Shown in pieces: positions 1-9,438 of a stretch of 64,000 nucleotides of DNA (the stretch's first letter is position 1; every line of letters begins with the position of its first letter). The notes beneath the pieces were generated by a model. That model was not told the origin of the DNA, made no database searches, and saw only the letters and a program-made list of their open reading frames with translations. The position numbers and the translations under genes were made by a program. Source of the DNA: Sinorhizobium glycinis (GTDB taxonomy: Bacteria; Pseudomonadota; Alphaproteobacteria; Rhizobiales; Rhizobiaceae); NCBI RefSeq assembly GCF_001651865.1, contig NZ_LPUX01000053.1:310001-374000 (forward strand), given 5' to 3'.

Positions 1-78
1 CCCGGCAAGGCCGCCGCCGACGATGACGATGTCATCGATCCCGTTGAAGGATTGCGGGCGGAAGTGGTCAGTCAGCAT
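1..78 (-). CDS. nadB: L-aspartate oxidase, N-terminal fragment
   Basis: Only the first 26 codons lie in the window; the gene runs off its left end. They begin MLTDHFRPQ and lead into a Rossmann strand with the FAD-binding motif IVGGGLAG. NadB oxidises L-aspartate to iminosuccinate, the first step of de novo NAD synthesis. The gene lies 45 bp downstream of nadA on the same strand, as in a nadABC operon. The name rests on the N-terminal motif plus the nadA context. Confidence 0.85.
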
Positions 79-123
79 GGCTCGGTAACTCCTCCAACGG
101 TGCCGGCTCGCAGCCGGCGCAAA

Positions 124-1203
124 TTACTGCTTGAGGTTCACCATGCGCTCGACCGCGAGGCGCGCGCGGTCGGCGATCGCCGGCTCGACCAGAACCTCTT
201 CCGTCATGTTGAGCAGGCTGTCGAGGATCTTCGGCAGCGTGATGCGCTTCATGTGCGGACAGAGATTGCAGGGCTTGACGAAATCGACGCCTTGCACCTC
301 CGCCTGGATGTTTGAGGCCATCGAGCATTCGGTGACGAGCAGCACCCGCTGCGGCCGCTTGTCCTTGACATAGTTGATCATGCCGGAGGTGGAGCCCGAG
401 AAATCGCAGACTTCGATCACATCCGGATGGCACTCCGGATGGCCGATGATCTCGATGCCCGGATTGGCCTCCTTGTAGGCGAGAAGTTCGGCCGCCGTGA
501 AGCGCTCGTGGACCTCGCAATGGCCCTTCCAGGTCAGGATCTTCTTGTTGGTCTGGCGGGCGACGTTCATCGCCAGATATTCGTCGGGAATGCAAAGCAC
601 CGTATCGGATTCGAGGCTCTCGACGACGGCGAGCACGTTGGACGAGGTGCAGCAGATGTCCGTCTCCGCCTTCACATCCGCCGAGGTATTGACATAGGTG
701 ACGACCGGCACGCCGGGGTAGCGCTCTTTGAGCAGCCTTACATCCGCACCGGTGATCGACTCGGAAAGCGAGCAGCCTGCCTTGGCGTCGGGGATCAGCA
801 CGGTCTTTTCCGGATTGAGCAGCTTCGAAGTCTCGGCCATGAAATGCACCCCGCACTGGACGATGATCTCGGCATCGACCCTGGTGGCGTCGCGGGCGAG
901 CTGCAGGGAATCGCCGACGATATCGGCGACGCAGTGGAAGATATCCGGCGTCTGGTAATTGTGCGCCAGGATGACGGCGTTGCGCTCCTTCTTAAGCCGA
1001 TTGATCGCATGAACATAGGGTGCATAGGCCGCCCACTCGAACGGCGGGATGAAGTCCTTGACCCTTTCGTAGAGATGCTCCGTCTCGCGGGCGATTGCCG
1101 GCGTGAAGGTGAGGTCCGGCCTTTCGATGATGCCGTAGCGCGCCGCGGCACTCAGGAAGGCCGGCGCAGGTGCTACGTCCGCGCGAAGGTCAAGACTGGT
1201 CAT
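124..1203 (-). CDS. nadA: quinolinate synthase A
   Basis: A 359-residue protein of normal length for the family. NadA condenses iminosuccinate with dihydroxyacetone phosphate to quinolinate, using a cytosolic [4Fe-4S] cluster held by three cysteines. Candidate ligands are visible in [17 protein letters not shown] and the C-terminal PCNLCPHMK. The family motifs AHNYQ and SGSTSGM are present. The ATG at 1203 has a GAGGAG ribosome site just upstream. nadB follows 45 bp downstream, so the pair shares one transcript, and a perfect palindrome lies 34 bp before the start. Identity is secure. Confidence 0.97.
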   Translation of the reverse strand: MTSLDLRADVAPAPAFLSAAARYGIIERPDLTFTPAIARETEHLYERVKDFIPPFEWAAYAPYVHAINRLKKERNAVILAHNYQTPDIFHCVADIVGDSLQLARDATRVDAEIIVQCGVHFMAETSKLLNPEKTVLIPDAKAGCSLSESITGADVRLLKERYPGVPVVTYVNTSADVKAETDICCTSSNVLAVVESLESDTVLCIPDEYLAMNVARQTNKKILTWKGHCEVHERFTAAELLAYKEANPGIEIIGHPECHPDVIEVCDFSGSTSGMINYVKDKRPQRVLLVTECSMASNIQAEVQGVDFVKPCNLCPHMKRITLPKILDSLLNMTEEVLVEPAIADRARLAVERMVNLKQ

Positions 1204-1236
1204 CGAGCTCTCCTCTCTCGCCGTTGCCGGCCTCCC

Positions 1237-1259
1237 ATTATGCTCAAAATGAGCATAAT
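1237..1259. promoter_or_regulatory. perfect palindrome upstream of nadA, candidate NAD-repressor operator
   Basis: Two 10-bp arms, ATTATGCTCA and TGAGCATAAT, are separated by AAA and lie 34 bp upstream of the nadA start. Alphaproteobacterial nadABC operons are predicted to be controlled by the regulator NadQ. The position and symmetry suggest this is such an operator; assignment to NadQ is inference, and no regulator gene is in the window. Confidence 0.6.
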
Positions 1260-1370
1260 TAGGTCAAAACAAAAGCGGCTGAGCCGCGGCGACTGATTTA
1301 GAAAGTTTTGTGACAGATTTCAAGGATCGAATGTCGCGCCCGAGATATTCTCGGGCGCGTCGGATCAGCT

Positions 1371-2612
1371 TCAGGCCATCGCCGGACGCGCGACGCCCCT
1401 CTCCTCGATCGGCCAATGGACGATGGCCGCGAAGACGCCGAGCCCGACCCCCAGCCACCAGACAGGATCATAGGACCCCAAGCGGTCGTAGAGATAGCCG
1501 CCCATCCAAACGCCCAGGAAAGAGCCGATCTGGTGCGAGAGGAAAACGACTCCGCCGAGAAGTCCGAGATGGCGCGTGCCGAACATGATCGCCACCAGCG
1601 CATTGGTCGGCGGCACCGTCGAGAGCCACAACAGGCCCATGACCACCGCGAAGATGACGACCGAGGTCGGCGACTGCGGCAGAAGCAGGAAGGCTGCAAC
1701 GGCAATCGATCGGCCAAGATAGATGAGTGCCAGGAAATACGGCTTCGAATAGCGCTGGCTGATGAAGCCGGCCGACAGCGAACCGATGATATTGAAGAAG
1801 CCGATCAGGGCGAGAGCGATCACCGCATAGCGCGCGTCGATGCCGATGTCGCCGAGATAGGCGGGGAAATGCGCCGTGATGAAGGCGACCTGATAGCCGC
1901 AGACGAAGAAGCCGGAGACGAGCAGGAGATAGCTTCTGTGCGCGAAAGCCTCCTTGAGCGCCTCTCCGACGGTCTGCTTGGAAAGCGCTTCGGAGTGCCG
2001 CCCGGAGGCCGCGTTGCCGCGCAACGGGATGGCGAAGAGCGGCACGAGCAGCATCAGGAAGCCTAGATAGACGAGACTGTCGGACCAGCCATATGCGGAA
2101 ATCAGCCCCTGGCTCAGCGGCGCGAACAAGAACATGCCGGCCGATCCCGCCGCCGTGCCGATGCCGAAGACAAGCGCGCGCTGGTGAGGCGCGACATTGC
2201 GGGCGAAGGCCGACAGCACGATGCCGAAGGAACCGGAGGCAACGCCCAGACCGACGAGCACGCCGCCGCCGACATGCAGCCAGATCGGCGCACTGGCGAA
2301 AGCCATGATGAAGAGCCCGCTGGAATAGAGAAGACCGGACAGCGCCAGCATGCGCCAGGTGCCGAACTTGTCGGCCAAGGCCCCGAAGACGGGCTGGCCG
2401 AGGCCCCAGCAAAGGTTCTGGATCGCCATGGCAAGACCGAATGTCGTCCGGTCCCAGCCGGTGTCGGCGAGCATCGGCAGTTGGAAGAAGCCCATGGCCG
2501 ACCGTGGACCGAAGGTCAGCATCGCAATCATCGAACCAGCGGCGATGATCAGCCACGGCAGGTGATGATGGTGATGGAGTGCGTGGGCGTCGCCCTGATT
2601 GGCAGCAGACAT
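1371..2612 (-). CDS. major facilitator superfamily transporter
   Basis: A 413-residue polytopic inner-membrane protein with about 12 hydrophobic segments and an MFS loop pattern (GALADKFGTWR after helix 2; SQRYSKPYF mid-protein). The start at 2612 is preferred over an upstream in-frame start because a GGAG site precedes it. The short cytoplasmic N-terminus contains five consecutive histidines just before the first helix. Overall pattern (RSAMGFFQLPMLADTGWDRTTF) resembles carboxylate/monocarboxylate-type MFS carriers, but the substrate cannot be told. It stands alone, with nadA downstream on the same strand and no obvious shared operon. Confidence 0.85.
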   Translation of the reverse strand: MSAANQGDAHALHHHHHLPWLIIAAGSMIAMLTFGPRSAMGFFQLPMLADTGWDRTTFGLAMAIQNLCWGLGQPVFGALADKFGTWRMLALSGLLYSSGLFIMAFASAPIWLHVGGGVLVGLGVASGSFGIVLSAFARNVAPHQRALVFGIGTAAGSAGMFLFAPLSQGLISAYGWSDSLVYLGFLMLLVPLFAIPLRGNAASGRHSEALSKQTVGEALKEAFAHRSYLLLVSGFFVCGYQVAFITAHFPAYLGDIGIDARYAVIALALIGFFNIIGSLSAGFISQRYSKPYFLALIYLGRSIAVAAFLLLPQSPTSVVIFAVVMGLLWLSTVPPTNALVAIMFGTRHLGLLGGVVFLSHQIGSFLGVWMGGYLYDRLGSYDPVWWLGVGLGVFAAIVHWPIEERGVARPAMA

Positions 2613-2742
2613 TGGATGCTCCGGTTTCTTGAGGGCGCATGCTATGTCGGCGCTCAAATTGAGCCAAGCCAATTAAATTGACGATCGGTTCACAGGAATT
2701 GATGGCCGCCTGCAGGTGCAGTTGTCCCGCCGGCCGAGCGCG

Positions 2743-3594
2743 TCATTCAACGCCGCGCCGCTTCATCGGCCAGCGTTCGCTCCGGCGGCGAACGACCTTC
2801 GCCTCGTCGCCGAGCTTCACAATCCCTTCGCCCCTTGGCACGGCGTTCCAGCCAAAGAGCACGCCCGGCACCCGGCGATCCGCGGACATGCGCTTTTCGG
2901 CGAGCCCCTGGATCGGGTTGCCGCCGATGCGTTCGCCGGTCCTCTGATCCTGCGTGGTCATGATGCACCGCGCGCAGGGCTTGACGAGATCGAAGACAAT
3001 GCCGGCGATCTCCAGGCTTTCCCACACGTCCTCGGCCCAAGACTCGTCGCAGTCGATGAGGATGTTGGTGCGGAAGCGCTCCATGCCGACCGGCTCCTGG
3101 CCCTTGTCGGCGAGCGTTCGATTGAGGTCTGCCAGAGAACCAGTCGTCGTGATAAGCACCGGAAAACCGTCTGCAAAGCCGACCGGAGCAGCGATGCCGG
3201 CCCATTCGGCGCCCACGAAACGCTCCGCCACCTCGTCCATGTACACGAGCTTCACCGGCCGCCCGAACCAGGCCGACAGCGTTTCGTTCGTGCCGTCATC
3301 GGCAACGGCAGCATTCACGTCGCTCGACCAGACGCGGACATCCAGCCTGTTATCCGGATCGAACCGGACGGAGACTTCGTTGGCATTCATCTTCAGATGC
3401 ACGCCGCTTTCGATGTGCGTCGCTTCGACCTTAGCCAGCGCCTGCAATTCGCGCTGCGTGATGAACTGGCCATCGGGCTCGACGACCATGAATCGCCGGT
3501 CGCCTGCCAACCCGTCGAGATTGACCGTCACGGCCGTTAGCGGCACGGCGCGCCCGCTCTTCAATGGATAGATATTGAGACCGGTGACTTTCAT
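2743..3594 (-). CDS. MOSC domain protein (mARC/YcbX-like core)
   Basis: A 283-residue protein with an N-terminal MOSC beta-barrel (IYPLKSGRAV, GDRRFMVV) followed by the MOSC core. KPCARCIMTTQDQRTGER holds the cysteine that ligates molybdenum in mARC/YcbX proteins. These enzymes reduce N-hydroxylated compounds using molybdenum cofactor. The C-terminal ferredoxin domain of E. coli YcbX is absent, so a separate electron donor would be needed. The ATG at 3594 has a GGAAAGG site. The substrate is unknown. Confidence 0.85.
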   Translation of the reverse strand: MKVTGLNIYPLKSGRAVPLTAVTVNLDGLAGDRRFMVVEPDGQFITQRELQALAKVEATHIESGVHLKMNANEVSVRFDPDNRLDVRVWSSDVNAAVADDGTNETLSAWFGRPVKLVYMDEVAERFVGAEWAGIAAPVGFADGFPVLITTTGSLADLNRTLADKGQEPVGMERFRTNILIDCDESWAEDVWESLEIAGIVFDLVKPCARCIMTTQDQRTGERIGGNPIQGLAEKRMSADRRVPGVLFGWNAVPRGEGIVKLGDEAKVVRRRSERWPMKRRGVE

Positions 3595-3675
3595 CGCGCC
3601 TTTCCAAGTTCAGAGATCGATTCAGGCCGTTCGCGATTTGATTCATCGCGCTGCAGCAACATACTGAAAATTCGT

Positions 3676-4332
3676 CTAGATTTCATCGAGCAGCATGGCA
3701 AGCACGCTGCGCAGCCGCGTCTGCCGCTCCAGCGCCAGGCGACGCCCCGCCGCGGTCTGGAACCCGTCGGCGAGACGGAAGAGCTTCGTCTCGAAATGGT
3801 CGATCGCAAAGGCCTTGTCGTCGAGCGGCCTGTCCTCGGCCAAGGGATCGAGCGGATCATAGAGGCCGCTTCCCATGCGGCCGGCGATATAGAAGCAACG
3901 TGCGGCGCCGACCATGCCGATCGCGTCGAGCCGGTCCGCATCCTGCAGGATTTTCGCTTCGAGCGTCTCGGGCGCCATGTTGGCCGAGAAGCTGTGCGTC
4001 AGAATGGCATGGGCAACGGCAGAAATTTCCAGCGTATGCCAGCGGAGGCCGTCGAGAATCTGCCAGGCTTTTTCAGCGGCGAGCCGCGATGCCCCGGCCC
4101 TCAGCGGCGAGTTCTTCTCGACGGCGACGCAATCGTGCAGCAGGACGGCGGCGGCGAGTTGACGGCTGTCACCGCCCTCCTCCTCCTGTATGCGCGCCGC
4201 GTTCTTCCAGACCCGGATGAGATGTGCGGCGTCGTGCGAACCATCGTCGCCGGAGAATGCATGCGGCAGGAGCTGGCCGGCGAGCTCATCATGCGGCGCG
4301 AAGGCGGCGGCCAGGGCGTGAAGGTGCGTCAT
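3676..4332 (-). CDS. HD-domain phosphohydrolase (YedJ-like)
   Basis: A 218-residue soluble protein. The metal-binding HD signature is spread over HDAAHLIRVW, LLHDC and a later DADRLDAIG, as in the YedJ/YpgQ group of predicted nucleotide or phosphate-ester hydrolases. The start codon overlaps the stop of the upstream DUF2339 gene by four bases (ATGA), so the two are translationally coupled. The true substrate is not known. Confidence 0.85.
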   Translation of the reverse strand: MTHLHALAAAFAPHDELAGQLLPHAFSGDDGSHDAAHLIRVWKNAARIQEEEGGDSRQLAAAVLLHDCVAVEKNSPLRAGASRLAAEKAWQILDGLRWHTLEISAVAHAILTHSFSANMAPETLEAKILQDADRLDAIGMVGAARCFYIAGRMGSGLYDPLDPLAEDRPLDDKAFAIDHFETKLFRLADGFQTAAGRRLALERQTRLRSVLAMLLDEI

Positions 4333-7127
4333 GCCTGGCGCGCTCCCTCTCCTGGCGCTTCAACCGCTCCCGACGGATCAGCCGAACCGCTCCCCCTGCT
4401 GGAGAGTATCTTCTGATAGAAAAGCCCGATGCCGATCAGCACGCCGCCGAGGCCGATGAAGGAGAGTGCCCGCAGGAAACCTTCGAGATTCGACATGTCG
4501 ACGAGGAAGACCTTGAGCACGGCAATAAAGACCAGCACGGCGGAGGCGATGCGGATGCTCTTCGCGTTGAAGCGTGAGCCGGCCACGAGCAGCAGAACGC
4601 CGAGCACCAGCCAGACCACCGAGTAGGAGTAGGTCTCTCCCTGGAGGAAGCCTTTCCAGTCGGCGACGCTTTCTCCCTGCCAGAAGCGACGCACACTCAA
4701 AGTCGCCCAGGCGAAGGCAAGCACCGCGCCGCTCACCGCAAGCGCCATGACATAGGGCTGCGGGCGTCGGCCTCGCGCATACCAGGCGAGGCCGGCATAG
4801 CCGATGGCAGGCAGCAGATAGCCGATGAAGAGCAGGTCGAGGAAGGGAATTCTGCCGAGCAGCTCGCCGCTGAAATAAGGATTGAGCCCCACGAGATGCG
4901 CCGCGAGCACCGACAGCATGGAGAGCGCGCCAAGCGCCATGCCCCCATAGCTGAACACCGGGCTTGGCGATCTCCCGTCGAGCGTCATGAAGATGCCGGA
5001 AGCGCCGATGGCAAGCAGCGTGTAGATCGCCTGCTCGCCAAGGGTCGGCACGGAACTATCGAGCACCCCGTTGTTCATCGCGTGGCGCACCAGGATCGCG
5101 AGCGTCAGGAGCACGAAGAGACTCGCGAGCGCCTGCAGCAGGTTGCGCACGCGCAGGTCCCGAGAAGCGCGCAGGAAATAGGCGCAGGCGACGAGCAGCA
5201 CTGCCGGTATGCCGTAACCCGGCAGAAGGGCATTGAAGACTGGCGTCGTTCCGAGATTGCCGGGACCGACGATGGTCGGCTCCCAGGCGATCCTCGCAAG
5301 GACGGCTATGGCGGCAGCCACGGTCACCCAGGGCAGGACCGGCCAGCTGCGGACGCGCGTTGCAAAAGTGTACGCAGAGCCGAGGAGCGCGATGACAAGC
5401 GTCGTGGCCAGTCCGTCCGTCCAGGCGTGCAGGCCAATGACAAAGAGGTCCAAGGAGCCGAGCGCCAAAAGGCCGGCTGTAATGTTAAGCTCATGACTTT
5501 CGGCGTTCCGACGGTAGAGCCATTCGACAAGCCCAAGCATGAACAGGCCGCCCGCGAAGGCGGCAAGCCCGTGCGGCAGATCGAAGGCGAAATTGGCCGT
5601 CATCACGAAGGACATGGCGAGGAGCGCATTCGGCACGACGGCGGCGATGCCTGCCCAGAGCATCGCGAACTGCAGCTCACTGGCAAACCGCGAAAGCACG
5701 ACGGCGGCCAGCATAAGAAAGAGCGCCGCCAGGATCATCGCCGTCAGCATGGCCGTTCGGCCTGGAATGACGATCTCCGGCGCCGCGAGCGACGGCTCGA
5801 TATGGGCCAGGACACCGCTCAGCGCCGTCAGGCTCCATGTGCCGACGATCGAGCCGACCGCGGCAAACAGAGCAGGATAGGGCGCCGTTGCCCGCAGGGC
5901 GCCGACGGCGGCAAGCAGTGTGACCACGATCACGAATTCGGCGACCGGGAAACGCGCGGCCTCGACGGCCGGACTGATGAAGAGAAGGGCCAATAGAGTG
6001 GCCACGATCGCCCCCGAGAGGGTGATCGCTGCATGGGGCGGCTTAAACAGCCTCTCCCAAGGGTCTACGGCATCCGTTGCGCGGTCCCCGCGGACTACGC
6101 CGCCGGGCCAGATCAGGCTGATCCCGGCGATCATGACGGCCAGCGCGGCGGTCACCGGAGGCGCCTCGAAGGGCATGGTCAAGGCAACATAGGCAAGTCC
6201 CCAGAGGCCGAGACCGGCATTGGCGAGTGTCGGCACGGCCGTCCATCGCCGCAGGCGCGAAGCGGCGAGCGTGGCAAGCCAGGCGGTACCGAGGAAGCCG
6301 AACAGCACCCAAGGCCGCGGTTCGGTGCTCGAGACGAACAAGGGCGTGAGGAGCGATGCCAGGAGACCAAGGCCGGCGAGCGCCTGGCCATGCAGCAGCG
6401 AGAGGCCGACGGTCGCCAGCGAGACAGCCGCCAGCAGGGTGAAAGCGGAAGTTGCGCCGATATAGCCGTAAATGTCATGGGCGGCATAGACGACGCCGAA
6501 CAGCGTGACGGCGCCAGCCGCGGTCAGCACGCCGGGGATCATGGCATTGCGGAACTCGTCCGCGATTGTCGGCACCGCCCGGCGCCGTATCACTTCGCCG
6601 GCGACCCCCAGCGCCAGCCCGAACACCGCCGCAAGCGTCAGGCGAACCGCCGGGCTCAGCAGTCCCGCTTCGATCGAGTATTGCACGAGGAAGTAACCGC
6701 CAAGCGCGAGTGCCAGCCCGCCGACCCAGACCGGCCAGCGCCCGCCGATCCGGCTTTCGAGGCTCTCAGCGGACCGCGCGGCAACCGGTTGGGCGGCCGC
6801 GACGCTTGCAGGCTCGCTGCTTGCCGCGGCCTCCGCGCCCTCTGTGCCCGACGCGGCGCCGCTGAAGATCCGGGCCCCCTCCCGCGCCTGCGACCACGGT
6901 CCGGGGGCGGCCTCTTCTTCCACTACGGGAGCAGCAGGCACCTCGACCTCGTTTCGGTCGGCGGATGCAAGATCCGACGCCTCCTCCACAACACCCTGCT
7001 TCGCGAGCCGTGCGATCTGCGCCTTCAGGCTCTCGATTTCGGCATCCAGACGATCGGCAGTCCTGCGGCCACCGAGGAAGGCGGCAAGCGCCATGGCAAA
7101 GGCAACAAGGGCGATAAGCTCAAGCAT
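4329..7127 (-). CDS. DUF2339 giant multispanning membrane protein
   Basis: 932 residues from the ATG at 7127. The N-terminus is one hydrophobic helix followed by a charged coiled coil (DAEIESLKAQIARLAKQ) and a linker rich in alanine, proline and glutamate. The remainder, from about residue 130 to the end, is an almost continuous series of hydrophobic segments, well over twenty. This architecture defines the DUF2339 family, which has no established biochemical role; a function in the cell envelope is only a guess. An upstream in-frame start at 7256 would add a basic non-hydrophobic leader and is less likely. Coupled to the HD hydrolase gene downstream. Confidence 0.85.
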   Translation of the reverse strand: MLELIALVAFAMALAAFLGGRRTADRLDAEIESLKAQIARLAKQGVVEEASDLASADRNEVEVPAAPVVEEEAAPGPWSQAREGARIFSGAASGTEGAEAAASSEPASVAAAQPVAARSAESLESRIGGRWPVWVGGLALALGGYFLVQYSIEAGLLSPAVRLTLAAVFGLALGVAGEVIRRRAVPTIADEFRNAMIPGVLTAAGAVTLFGVVYAAHDIYGYIGATSAFTLLAAVSLATVGLSLLHGQALAGLGLLASLLTPLFVSSTEPRPWVLFGFLGTAWLATLAASRLRRWTAVPTLANAGLGLWGLAYVALTMPFEAPPVTAALAVMIAGISLIWPGGVVRGDRATDAVDPWERLFKPPHAAITLSGAIVATLLALLFISPAVEAARFPVAEFVIVVTLLAAVGALRATAPYPALFAAVGSIVGTWSLTALSGVLAHIEPSLAAPEIVIPGRTAMLTAMILAALFLMLAAVVLSRFASELQFAMLWAGIAAVVPNALLAMSFVMTANFAFDLPHGLAAFAGGLFMLGLVEWLYRRNAESHELNITAGLLALGSLDLFVIGLHAWTDGLATTLVIALLGSAYTFATRVRSWPVLPWVTVAAAIAVLARIAWEPTIVGPGNLGTTPVFNALLPGYGIPAVLLVACAYFLRASRDLRVRNLLQALASLFVLLTLAILVRHAMNNGVLDSSVPTLGEQAIYTLLAIGASGIFMTLDGRSPSPVFSYGGMALGALSMLSVLAAHLVGLNPYFSGELLGRIPFLDLLFIGYLLPAIGYAGLAWYARGRRPQPYVMALAVSGAVLAFAWATLSVRRFWQGESVADWKGFLQGETYSYSVVWLVLGVLLLVAGSRFNAKSIRIASAVLVFIAVLKVFLVDMSNLEGFLRALSFIGLGGVLIGIGLFYQKILSSRGSGSADPSGAVEAPGEGARQA

Positions 7128-7288
7128 GGGTCCCCCGACACCACGACGACTGGTGAAACGATTCGCACAAGTTAGCCCGGAATGCCAGCGGAGACATCCG
7201 CTTGAACATCCCCTTCCTCGCAACCGCAGGTTTTTGCCGTGGACACGAATATGCATAAGGGCAGAAGAGCCGTAATCTCTTCATCGAA

Positions 7289-7306
7289 CTGTCGCAGAAC
7301 TGTCAT
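7289..7306 (+). promoter_or_regulatory. Pho box upstream of phoX
   Basis: CTGTCGC-AGAA-CTGTCAT: two 7-bp repeats separated by four bases, the spacing and sequence of a PhoB-binding Pho box. It lies 74 bp before the phoX start. Only one repeat deviates from the consensus half-site CTGTCAT. Predicts induction by phosphate starvation. Confidence 0.85.
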
Positions 7307-7380
7307 CAGCTAGCTGATAGAGCGACGATGGACGCCAACCACCAACGGCGCTTCTATCGTCCTCAAAGGGGAGAATGACC

Positions 7381-9384
7381 ATGGACAAGTACCTCGGCTC
7401 GACGGAAGAAACCGAATTCAAGACGCTGACGGAACGCAGGGAGGAACTGGAAGACATCGGCCAGAACTGTTCCGCCAATCCGACCATGGGCGACATCATC
7501 AATCGCCGCTTCTCGCGCCGGTCGTTCATTGGCGGCTCGCTCGCGGTTGCTGCGATTTCGACGACGGTTAGCCCGCTTGCGCTGCTCTCCGCCGAGGAAG
7601 CGCGCGCCAGCGACAGCGCTTCGCGCTTCGACTTCAAGGAGATCGAAGCCGGCGTCGACGAGAAGCATCACGTCGCCGAAGGCTACGACGCCGACATCCT
7701 GCTGCGCTGGGGCGACAAGATCTTCGCCGACAGTCCGGAATTCGATCCGCTGAAGCAGACGGCCGAAGCGCAGAACCGCCAGTTCGGCTACAACAACGAC
7801 TATGTCGGCTTCATCCCGCTCGACGGCAGCCCGGACCACGGCCTGCTGGTCGTCAATCATGAATACACCAATGCCGAGATCATGTTCCCGAACTTCGCGC
7901 GCGTCGAAAAGGTGACCGAGGACGGCAAGGAGGAAGACAAGGTCGTTCTCGGCGAGTACACCAAGGAACTGGTCGATATCGAGATGGCCGCCCACGGCGG
8001 CACGGTCATCGAGATCCGCAAGGTGGACGGCAAGTGGCAGCCGGTTCTCGACGGCAAGTACAACCGCCGCATCACGGCCAATACCGAGATGCAGCTTTCC
8101 GGTCCGGTGGCCGGTCATGACCGCGTCAAGACCTCCGCCGACCCGAGCGGCAAGAAGGTTTTCGGCACCATCAACAACTGCGCCGGCGGCGTTACCGCCT
8201 GGGGCACCTACATGATGGCCGAGGAAAACTTCAACGGCTATTTCGGCGGCGAGCTCGCCGAGGATCATCCGGAATTCAAGCAGTTGAAGCGCCTCGGCGC
8301 GCCGGGCGGCCAATATGAGTGGTCGAAATTCTATGACCGCTTCGACGTATCGAAGGATCCGAACGAGGCGAATCGCTTCGGCTGGGTCGTCGAGGTCGAT
8401 CCGCTGGACCCGACTTCAGTGCCGAAGAAGCGCACGGCGATAGGCCGCTTCAAGCACGAGGGCTGCGAATCGATCGTCAACAAGGATGGCCGCGTCGTTC
8501 TCTATAGCGGCGACGACGAGCGTTACGACTATGTCTACAAGTTCGTGACCAAGGGCACCTACAACCCGGACGATCGCGCCGCCAACATGGACCTCTTCGA
8601 CGAAGGCACGCTCTACGTGGCGAAGTTCGACGAGGACGGCACCGTCACCTGGATGCCGATCGTCCATGGCGAGGGTCCGCTGACGGCCGAGAACGGCTTT
8701 GCTTCGCAGGCCGACGTGCTGATCAACACCCGTCTTGCCTCCGATGCGCTCGGCGCGACCAAGATGGACCGGCCGGAAGACATCCAGCCGAATGCAAAGA
8801 CCGGCAAGGTCTATGTCATGCTGACCAACAACACCAAGCGCAAGGAGGAAGAGGCGGATGCTGCCAATCCGCGCGCCAAGAACGCCTTCGGCCACATCGT
8901 CGAGATCTCCGAGACGGACGGAGACTTCGCCTCGACGAAATCCAAGTGGGACATCCTGCTGAAGTGCGGTGACCCGAGCGTTGCGGATGTGGGCGCCTCC
9001 TTCTCGACCGCGACGACGAAGAACGGCTGGTTCGGCATGCCGGACAACTGCGCAATCGACGCGGACGGCCGCCTGTGGGTTGCGACCGACGGCAACAACG
9101 AGAAGGAGACGGGCCGCACCGACGGCGTCTGGGCCGTCGAAACGGAGGGCGAAGGCCGCGGCACCTCGAAGCTGTTCTTCCGGGTTCCGGTCGGCGCGGA
9201 AATGTGCGGCCCGAGCTTCAACCCGACGAGCGACACCTTCTTCCTTGCCGTTCAGCACCCGGGCGATGCCGGCCTCGCCACCTATGAGAAGCCGGCCACG
9301 CGCTGGCCCGACTTCCGCGACGACATGCCGGTGCGCCCGGCCGTGGTCGCCGTGACCAAGCAGGGCGGCGGCAAGATCGGCTAA
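7381..9384 (+). CDS. phoX: PhoX-family alkaline phosphatase, Tat-exported
   Basis: A 667-residue DUF839/PhoX protein, normal for the family. After about 40 residues a twin-arginine signal (RRFSRRSFIGGSLAVAA) directs export by the Tat system. PhoX enzymes are calcium- and iron-dependent periplasmic phosphomonoesterases that release phosphate from organic esters. Family blocks such as GTINNCAGGVTAWGTY and FGMPDNCAID are present. The ATG at 7381 sits 7 bases after AAGGGGAG; the ATG at 7375 is too close to that site. The Pho box upstream supports the role, and a strong hairpin terminator follows the stop. Confidence 0.95.
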   Translation: MDKYLGSTEETEFKTLTERREELEDIGQNCSANPTMGDIINRRFSRRSFIGGSLAVAAISTTVSPLALLSAEEARASDSASRFDFKEIEAGVDEKHHVAEGYDADILLRWGDKIFADSPEFDPLKQTAEAQNRQFGYNNDYVGFIPLDGSPDHGLLVVNHEYTNAEIMFPNFARVEKVTEDGKEEDKVVLGEYTKELVDIEMAAHGGTVIEIRKVDGKWQPVLDGKYNRRITANTEMQLSGPVAGHDRVKTSADPSGKKVFGTINNCAGGVTAWGTYMMAEENFNGYFGGELAEDHPEFKQLKRLGAPGGQYEWSKFYDRFDVSKDPNEANRFGWVVEVDPLDPTSVPKKRTAIGRFKHEGCESIVNKDGRVVLYSGDDERYDYVYKFVTKGTYNPDDRAANMDLFDEGTLYVAKFDEDGTVTWMPIVHGEGPLTAENGFASQADVLINTRLASDALGATKMDRPEDIQPNAKTGKVYVMLTNNTKRKEEEADAANPRAKNAFGHIVEISETDGDFASTKSKWDILLKCGDPSVADVGASFSTATTKNGWFGMPDNCAIDADGRLWVATDGNNEKETGRTDGVWAVETEGEGRGTSKLFFRVPVGAEMCGPSFNPTSDTFFLAVQHPGDAGLATYEKPATRWPDFRDDMPVRPAVVAVTKQGGGKIG

Positions 9385-9402
9385 TCAGGTTCGCAGACTT
9401 CA

Positions 9403-9431
9403 GGCGCCGCATAAGATGTGCGGCGCCTTTT
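9403..9431 (+). terminator. rho-independent terminator after phoX
   Basis: Nine-base stem GGCGCCGCA / TGCGGCGCC with a 7-base loop, followed by TTTT. It lies 18 bp past the phoX stop and just before the convergent recO stop. Confidence 0.9.
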
Positions 9432-9438
9432 CTTATGT

